Shown here in pieces: positions 59,077 to 64,000 of a stretch of 64,000 nt of DNA. How positions within the stretch are numbered: the first letter of the stretch is position 1; every line of letters starts with the position of its first letter. The notes under the pieces are model-generated. The model saw nothing but the letters and a program-made list of their open reading frames with translations, had not been told where the DNA came from and ran no database searches. The stretch lies in contig NZ_CP081297.1 of NCBI RefSeq assembly GCF_019711355.1, positions 2,563,001 through 2,627,000 on the forward strand, read 5' to 3'. This DNA is from Qipengyuania psychrotolerans (GTDB taxonomy: Bacteria; Pseudomonadota; Alphaproteobacteria; Sphingomonadales; Sphingomonadaceae). Position numbers and translations under genes: made by a program.

Positions 59077-59939
59077 GCAGCCAGCCGTTCACGCAGTTCG
59101 GCGTCGAACTTGCGGGGCGGTTCGTTTCCGAAGAAATGGGTGAATGCTGCGGCAGCTTGGCCAATCAACATGGAAAGCCCATCAATCGTTTCAAAACCTG
59201 CTGCGCGGGCGTTCTTCAGGAAATCGGTATCGATCGGGTCGGTAACGATGTCATAAGCGATGGATCCGGGCGGGGCATGGCTCCAGTCGAAGGTAAGGGG
59301 AGGTTGGCCGCGCATACCGAGCGGCGATGCGTTGATGACGAGATCGCAGCAGCCTTCACGGTCATCGAAGCCGAAATCGGTTCGCTCAGCGAAATGTTCG
59401 AGCGGGGCCACGTGGTGTTGACCTCCTGAATCAAGTTCAGCCAGAAGTTGAGCGGCCTTTTCCGGATCCCGGCCTGCCAGAACGATTGTGAAACCCTCTT
59501 TCGCCAAGCCTGCCACGATCGCACGCGCTGCGCCGCCGGTCCCCAAAACCCTCGCCATCCGGAAATAATGCGACCCCGAAAGCTGCCCTGCGAGCGGCTC
59601 CAGAAAGCCGGCGACATCGGTGTTGCGGCCAACCAGCTTGCCGTCCTTGGCACGAACAACGGTGTTGACCGCTCCCACCTTGCGCGCAAGCGGCTCCAAC
59701 CGGTCGAGATGTTCCATGATGGCCTGCTTGTGCGGCATGGTGACATTGCACCCTCGCCAAGCCTCATCACTGCGGCGCTGCGCCAGGTAATCGGCCAATC
59801 CTGCTGGCTCGACATGCTTCGCCCGGTAGCTTGCATCCAATCCCAGTTTCTCGATCCAGAAGCCATGGATCGCCGGAGATTTTGATTGGCTGATGGGATC
59901 GCCGATGACTTCTGCGTAAGGTGTCACGTCAGATGTCAC
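59073..59939 (-). CDS. aroE: Shikimate dehydrogenase (NADP)
   Basis: The 288-residue enzyme reduces 3-dehydroshikimate in aromatic synthesis. N-terminal substrate-binding block is [26 protein letters not shown], the catalytic Lys is in [15 protein letters not shown], and the NADP-binding loop is [29 protein letters not shown] and the [16 protein letters not shown] end follow. It overlaps maf and coaE at its ends by four bases each, so translation is coupled. Confidence 0.94.
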   Translation of the reverse strand: MTSDVTPYAEVIGDPISQSKSPAIHGFWIEKLGLDASYRAKHVEPAGLADYLAQRRSDEAWRGCNVTMPHKQAIMEHLDRLEPLARKVGAVNTVVRAKDGKLVGRNTDVAGFLEPLAGQLSGSHYFRMARVLGTGGAARAIVAGLAKEGFTIVLAGRDPEKAAQLLAELDSGGQHHVAPLEHFAERTDFGFDDREGCCDLVINASPLGMRGQPPLTFDWSHAPPGSIAYDIVTDPIDTDFLKNARAAGFETIDGLSMLIGQAAAAFTHFFGNEPPRKFDAELRERLAA

Positions 59940-60532
59940 AAGGGCAGGGCGCCTTCGTCGCGCAGCGCGTCAAGCACCTGCAACAACGGCATTCCAAGCA
60001 CGGTGAACTGATCACCCATGATGCTGTCAAACAATTGCACGCCGGGACCTTCGATCCGGAAAACACCGACACAATAGGAAACCTCGGGCCATTCGGCATC
60101 GAGATAGGCCTCGATGAATTCGCTCGAAAGCTCCCGCACTCGCAGGCGCGCAAAGTCAGACCCCATCCAGACGATCTTGCCCCTTCGCGCCAAGGCCGCG
60201 GCACTGTGCAGCGTCATGACCTTGCCCGAAAAGAAACGCAGGTGTTCCGCCGCCTGCTCCCGTGATGCCGGCTTGTCGAAGCGGCGTCCGCCTACTTCCA
60301 CCAGCGAATCGCTGCCGAGCACGAGCTCATCGGCATCCAACGATGTCGCCTTAGCCGCCGCCAAGGCTTGCGCAATTTCAGCAGGTTCGGCGTCTTGCAT
60401 TTCTGCTTCCAGGGCGCGCTCGTCGACATCTCCGGCGCGCGCAGTGAAGTTTACACCGGCGGCCTCCAGCATTGCCTTGCGAGACGCCGAATTGGAGGCG
60501 AGGATAATCCCGGTTCCGCCAATCGCGCTCAT
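59936..60532 (-). CDS. maf: Maf-family nucleotide pyrophosphatase
   Basis: The 198-residue protein has the Maf pattern [36 protein letters not shown] (catalytic Asp region), [18 protein letters not shown] and [10 protein letters not shown]. Maf proteins hydrolyse non-canonical or modified nucleoside triphosphates (dTTP/UTP or m7GTP types). Which subtype cannot be told. It overlaps the aroE and PPDK regulator genes by four bases at each end. Confidence 0.92.
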   Translation of the reverse strand: MSAIGGTGIILASNSASRKAMLEAAGVNFTARAGDVDERALEAEMQDAEPAEIAQALAAAKATSLDADELVLGSDSLVEVGGRRFDKPASREQAAEHLRFFSGKVMTLHSAAALARRGKIVWMGSDFARLRVRELSSEFIEAYLDAEWPEVSYCVGVFRIEGPGVQLFDSIMGDQFTVLGMPLLQVLDALRDEGALPL

Positions 60533-61386
60533 ATCGCTTTCACCCCTTCGAAATCTCCACCGGACCCTATGCTGCGTTCACCGCACAGGCGAATAATTGC
60601 CGCAGCGGTTTCCTCAATCGAGCGGCGTGTCACGTCGATTACCGGCCAGCCATTGTCGGCAAACATGCGCCGCGCAAAAGCCACTTCGGATTTGACGCGC
60701 TCATTATCGATATAATCGGTCTTCGATTGTTCGTTGAGCGTCAGCAAGCGATTGCGCCTGATTTGAACAAGCCGCTCGGGTGCAGTCGTCAGCCCCACAA
60801 TCAGCGGTTTCTTCAATTCGAACAGCTTCTGCGGCGGCGGACTTTCGACCACGAGGGGGATGTTCGCAACCTTGTACCCGCGGTTTGCAAGATAGATGCT
60901 GGTTGGCGTTTTCGAGCTGCGGGAAACACCTGCCAGGACAATGTCGGCTTCTTCCCAATTGTCCCAGCCGATCCCGTCATCATGGGCGATCGTGAACTGG
61001 ATCGCCTCAACGCGCTCGAAATAGGCCTTGTCCATCTGATGCTGGCGGCCGGGACGTCCGTGCGCCTCTTGTCCCAGAGCCTGTTCCAAGGCCGCGGTCA
61101 CGCGGTCGAGAATGGGCACAGCCGGTAGACCGTTTTGTGAACAGACTTCTTCCAGACGGGCGCGCGCTTCAGGATTGACCAGGGTAAACAGGACCAGGCC
61201 GGGATTGGCTTTGAGCTCTGGCACGATCCGGTCGAGATGCTGGCGCGAACGCACCATGGGCCAGAAATGGCGCACGACATCGGCATCGTCGAACTGGGCA
61301 AGCGCTGCCTTGGCGAGCATTTCCAGCGTTTCACCAGTGGAATCGGACAGGAGGTGGAGGTGGATACGGTCGGCGATGATGGTCAC
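60529..61386 (-). CDS. Pyruvate, phosphate dikinase / PEP synthetase regulatory protein (DUF299)
   Basis: The 285-residue protein has the bifunctional kinase/pyrophosphorylase pattern: [58 protein letters not shown] with the P-loop-like GVSRSSKT, and [11 protein letters not shown]. It phosphorylates and dephosphorylates the target histidine of PPDK. The GTG at 61386 begins eight residues before the conserved [14 protein letters not shown] codons upstream would add a non-family extension. It lies directly beside the origin candidate, as RP001/CC0001-type genes do. Confidence 0.9.
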   Translation of the reverse strand: MTIIADRIHLHLLSDSTGETLEMLAKAALAQFDDADVVRHFWPMVRSRQHLDRIVPELKANPGLVLFTLVNPEARARLEEVCSQNGLPAVPILDRVTAALEQALGQEAHGRPGRQHQMDKAYFERVEAIQFTIAHDDGIGWDNWEEADIVLAGVSRSSKTPTSIYLANRGYKVANIPLVVESPPPQKLFELKKPLIVGLTTAPERLVQIRRNRLLTLNEQSKTDYIDNERVKSEVAFARRMFADNGWPVIDVTRRSIEETAAAIIRLCGERSIGSGGDFEGVKAI

Positions 61387-61696
61387 TTTCGGCCTGTGGA
61401 GAAGCACCGGATAAACCACGGCACAAGTCTGCCGACAAGTTCGGGGATGAATTCCCTCCCCACTACGAGTCATGTTCAGGGGCGATTCCCGCACAGCAAA
61501 CTCTTTTTATGCGCAGGCTGATAACAAGCGGGATAAGTTTGACTCGACTCAAGCAGCTTGGCGAGTCGCAATCCGGCCTGCGGTCTTTTCTACGCGGGAG
61601 AAATGTTGCAGGGGACACTTGTGCCCGATTTCCACAGGGCCAACAGACTCCATCATCACTTATAATAATACTTATATATTGGATTAGACTCTCTCG
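61387..61696. other. oriC: Candidate chromosomal origin of replication (oriC)
   Basis: This 310-base gap lies between hemE and the PPDK-regulatory gene, in divergent orientation, the same arrangement that surrounds the origin in Caulobacter. It contains TGTGGAGAA at 61395-61403 (one mismatch to the DnaA box TGTGGATAA) and a weaker ATTTCCACA at 61628-61636. There are partial GGATAA cores near 61409 and 61531. An AT-rich stretch TATAATAATACTTATATATT (61661-61680) could be the unwinding element. A stem-loop CGACTC/GAGTCG lies at 61545-61568. Only one near-consensus DnaA box is visible, so support is mainly contextual. Confidence 0.62.
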
Positions 61697-62722
61697 ATGC
61701 CTGGTCTCCTGCTCGATACTCTGAACGGAAAGCGCGCTGACAGCGTGCCGCTTTGGCTCATGCGGCAAGCGGGTCGATACCTTCCGGAATACCGCGAACT
61801 CAGGGCGCAAAAGGGCGGATTTCTCGCGATGGCCTATGATAGCGAGGCTGCCTGTGAGATTACCTTGCAGCCCATCGACCGGTTCGGTTTCGACGGGGCT
61901 ATCCTGTTTTCCGATATCCTGATCGTCCCGCATGCACTCGGCCAGCATCTCGAGTTCCTGGCGGGCGAGGGGCCGAAGCTGTCTCCGCCCCTGGTGGATG
62001 CTGCACTCGAAAGTCTGACCAAGGACCCCACGCGGTACGATCCGATTTACGAAACCGTGCGCCTGTGCCGCGGCCGTCTTCCGGAAGGTGTGACGATGCT
62101 CGGCTTTGCGGGAAGCCCGTGGACCGTGGCGACTTACATGGTGGCAGGCGAGGGTAGCCGGGACCAGCATGATGCGCGGGCTTTGGCTTACCGCGATCCA
62201 CGTAAATTGCAGGCGATCATCGATGCAATCACGCATGAAACGATCGAATATCTTTGCGGCCAGATCGAAGCAGGCGCCGAAGCAGTGCAGCTGTTCGACA
62301 GTTGGTCAGGCAGCTTGGCGCCCGATCAGTTCGAACGCTGGGTCATCGCCCCCAATGCGAAGATCGTCGCAGCCCTGGCTTCGCGGCATCCCGAAACTCC
62401 CGTAATCGGCTTCCCGAAGGGTGCCGGTGAGAAACTGCCGGCCTATGCCCGCGAAACGGGTGTGAAGGCTGTCGGAGTGGATGAAACGCTTGATCCGGTC
62501 TGGGTAGCTCGCGAATTACCGGCCGGTATGGCCGTACAGGGCAATCTGGACCCGCTTCTGCTGCTTTCAGGTAGTCCAGCCCTCGAACCCCGCATCAACG
62601 CAATCCTCGAGGCTTTTTCAGACCGGCCGCATGTATTCAATCTGGGCCACGGGATCGACCGCCGCACGCCAATCGAAAATGTTGAGCGGCTGATTGCGGC
62701 TGTTCGCGGATGGCGGGGGTGA
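61697..62722 (+). CDS. hemE: Uroporphyrinogen decarboxylase
   Basis: The 341-residue enzyme removes four carboxyls from uroporphyrinogen III. It has PLWLMRQAGRYLPEYRELR, ILFSDILIVPHALG (catalytic Asp), GFAGSPWTVATYMV and the C-terminal FNLGHGIDRRTPIENVERL. It is the first gene on the right of the origin candidate and is followed by hemJ and rho. Its promoter lies within the AT-rich origin region. Confidence 0.96.
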   Translation: MPGLLLDTLNGKRADSVPLWLMRQAGRYLPEYRELRAQKGGFLAMAYDSEAACEITLQPIDRFGFDGAILFSDILIVPHALGQHLEFLAGEGPKLSPPLVDAALESLTKDPTRYDPIYETVRLCRGRLPEGVTMLGFAGSPWTVATYMVAGEGSRDQHDARALAYRDPRKLQAIIDAITHETIEYLCGQIEAGAEAVQLFDSWSGSLAPDQFERWVIAPNAKIVAALASRHPETPVIGFPKGAGEKLPAYARETGVKAVGVDETLDPVWVARELPAGMAVQGNLDPLLLLSGSPALEPRINAILEAFSDRPHVFNLGHGIDRRTPIENVERLIAAVRGWRG

Positions 62723-62753
62723 CGAAGCCCGCCGCACTCACTACATCACTTGC

Positions 62754-63197
62754 ATGCAGGATATTCTTGCGATGACCTATCTCTGGCTCAAGGCCGGGCA
62801 CATTATCTTCATGGTCTTCTGGCTGGCGGGGCTGTTCATGCTGCCGCGCCAGATGATCTATTGCCATACTGCCGCGCCCGGTTCGGGCGAAGAAGCGACA
62901 TGGGCCAGGCGCATGGGTTTGCTGCGCAAGATCATTTTGACTCCAAGCCTGATCGTTGTCTGGGTTCTCGGGCTCGCGCTTGCATCAAGCATCGCGGCTT
63001 TCGACCAGGGCTGGTTCCACGCCAAGCTGCTCTTCGTGCTGCTGCTGACAGGCTTCCACGGTTACATGGTGGCCAAGTCGAAAAAGATGAGTTCCGGCGA
63101 GCGGCCACTGAGCGAAAAGCAATTGCGGCTGTTTGGCGAGGTGCCGGGCATCCTGCTGGCAATTATCGTCGTTCTGGTAATCGTAAAGCCGTTCTGA
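62754..63197 (+). CDS. hemJ: Protoporphyrinogen oxidase HemJ (CopD-like)
   Basis: The 147-residue membrane protein has four hydrophobic segments and the HemJ pattern: YLWLKAGHIIFMVFWLAGLFMLPRQMIYCH with the conserved heme-ligand His, TPSLIVVWVLGLALA and WFHAKLLFVLLLTGFHGYMVAK with further His residues. It performs protoporphyrinogen oxidation in bacteria lacking HemG/HemY, fitting the hemE neighbour. The start could be the ATG at 62754 or that six codons further. Confidence 0.9.
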   Translation: MQDILAMTYLWLKAGHIIFMVFWLAGLFMLPRQMIYCHTAAPGSGEEATWARRMGLLRKIILTPSLIVVWVLGLALASSIAAFDQGWFHAKLLFVLLLTGFHGYMVAKSKKMSSGERPLSEKQLRLFGEVPGILLAIIVVLVIVKPF

Positions 63198-63225
63198 CAG
63201 CCTGCCAGCATGGCGCGTTTGCAGA

Positions 63226-63254
63226 TTGACGGCGCGCCGCGCTAGGCTTATCTC
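63226..63254 (+). promoter_or_regulatory. Possible sigma-70-type promoter of rho
   Basis: TTGACG (63226-63231) is followed after 17 bases by TATCTC (63249-63254), within the 164-base leader before rho. The -35 element matches five of six, the -10 only three. Weak evidence. Confidence 0.3.
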
Positions 63255-63361
63255 CAGCTCCATCTCCGGCAACAGGCACTGCAATACAGGCGGTGCCGGG
63301 TCCGCTTTCCCCAAGCCCATACCGACCCGCCGGCCATTCCAAATATTCGAGTACAAAACTT

Positions 63362-64000
63362 ATGCATCTCAAAGATCTCAAAGAAAAACCGCCCGCTGAC
63401 CTCGTGGCAATGGCCGAGGAACTGGGCGTCGAAGGCGCTTCCACCATGCGCCGGCAGGACCTGATGTTCTGCATCTTGCGCGAACTGGCGGAAGACGAAG
63501 AATACGACGAAAAGATCATGGGCATCGGCACGATCGAAGTGCTGCAGGATGGCTTCGGCTTCCTGCGCAGCCCCGAAGCTAACTACCTTGCCGGCCCGGA
63601 CGATATCTACGTCTCGCCGAACCAGGTCCGCAAAGCCGGCCTGCGCACAGGCGACACGGTCGAGGGCGAAATCCGCGCACCACGGGAAGGCGAGCGTTAT
63701 TTTGCGCTGACCAAGCTGACTAGCGTGAATTTCGAAGATCCGGACCAGGTTCGCCAGCGTACCAATTTCGACAATCTCACGCCGCTTTACCCGGAAGAGA
63801 AACTCACGCTCGATACTCTTGATCCCACGGTCAAGGACAAGTCGGCCCGCGTGATCGATATCATCTCGCCGCAGGGCAAGGGACAGCGCGCACTGATCGT
63901 TGCGCCGCCGCGCACCGGTAAAACCGTACTGCTGCAGAATATTGCCAAGGCGATCACCGACAATCATCCTGAGGTGTTCCTGCTGGTTCTGCTCGTCGAC
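63362..64000 (+). CDS. rho: Transcription termination factor Rho (N-terminal part; cut by window end)
   Basis: The first 213 residues are readable: the N-terminal helical domain ([42 protein letters not shown]), then the cold-shock-like RNA-binding domain with [39 protein letters not shown]. Walker A is [12 protein letters not shown] near residue 181. It is the RNA helicase that ends transcripts. The gene runs beyond the window with no stop. An untranslated leader of 164 bases precedes it and may be used for regulation; nothing else seen in it. Confidence 0.96.
   Translation, partial: MHLKDLKEKPPADLVAMAEELGVEGASTMRRQDLMFCILRELAEDEEYDEKIMGIGTIEVLQDGFGFLRSPEANYLAGPDDIYVSPNQVRKAGLRTGDTVEGEIRAPREGERYFALTKLTSVNFEDPDQVRQRTNFDNLTPLYPEEKLTLDTLDPTVKDKSARVIDIISPQGKGQRALIVAPPRTGKTVLLQNIAKAITDNHPEVFLLVLLVD

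Overview
The window looks like a chromosomal segment of an alphaproteobacterium of the order Sphingomonadales, most likely an Erythrobacteraceae-type organism. Three things point there: the GC-rich coding, the gene families (UrcA, DUF2093, DUF1491, MmcB, PopZ/DUF2497, the ThiS-ThiG fusion, a suf operon headed by an Rrf2 regulator), and the right end, where hemE and a PPDK-regulatory gene diverge around a short AT-rich gap as they do at the Caulobacter and Rickettsia replication origins. The assignment rests on recognising families by eye, not on a search. I see no insertion sequences, prophage or CRISPR array. This is mainly housekeeping chromosome with a few orphan genes.

Layout. 0-9.6 kb: a cut gene, tRNA-Arg(CCG), mmcB, a sterol-desaturase-type hydroxylase coupled to a DUF2141 protein, a 676-residue acidic PAS protein, then a coupled run of App1 lipid phosphatase, alpha/beta hydrolase, M48 peptidase with TPRs and DsbA-like protein, and a convergent HD oxygenase-like gene. 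9.6-14.9 kb: a LytS/LytTR pair coupled to nadC, a membrane protein overlapping an RNase T2, an AT-rich orphan, and tadA. 15-23.6 kb: rpmB, envelope genes (esterase-like phytase domain, M23 lipoprotein), xseA and purD with overlapping divergent starts, adenosine kinase, EI24 protein, a lipoprotein and a repeat protein.

23.6-30.2 kb is a leftward SUF iron-sulfur operon: Rrf2 regulator, sufB, a small membrane protein, a DUF559 protein, sufC, sufD, sufS, sufT-like, sufA-like. An AraC-type regulator and a probable leftward small RNA with its own intrinsic terminator follow. 31.5-38.9 kb: pyrD, gamma-glutamyltransferase, a long-chain acyl-CoA synthetase, a cupin lipoprotein, small genes, a thiS-thiG fusion and a MerC-like gene. 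39-42.3 kb: ctaA and cutA, a gene broken by an in-frame amber codon, then rplM-rpsI with a clear terminator.

42.3-54.5 kb: small membrane proteins, a phosphoesterase, UrcA, a second LytS/LytTR pair, class I fumarase, a PCMT-like/TolC/PopZ cluster, an S9 peptidase coupled to a thioredoxin-like ferredoxin, a CBS protein and a second A-type Fe-S carrier. 54.5-64 kb: exonuclease III, a SleB-type wall hydrolase, DUF1491, a thioesterase and long HPF, then the origin-flanking set dnaQ, coaE, aroE, maf and PPDK regulator running left, and hemE, hemJ and rho running right. The 310-base gap between the two sets is the best candidate for the chromosomal origin.
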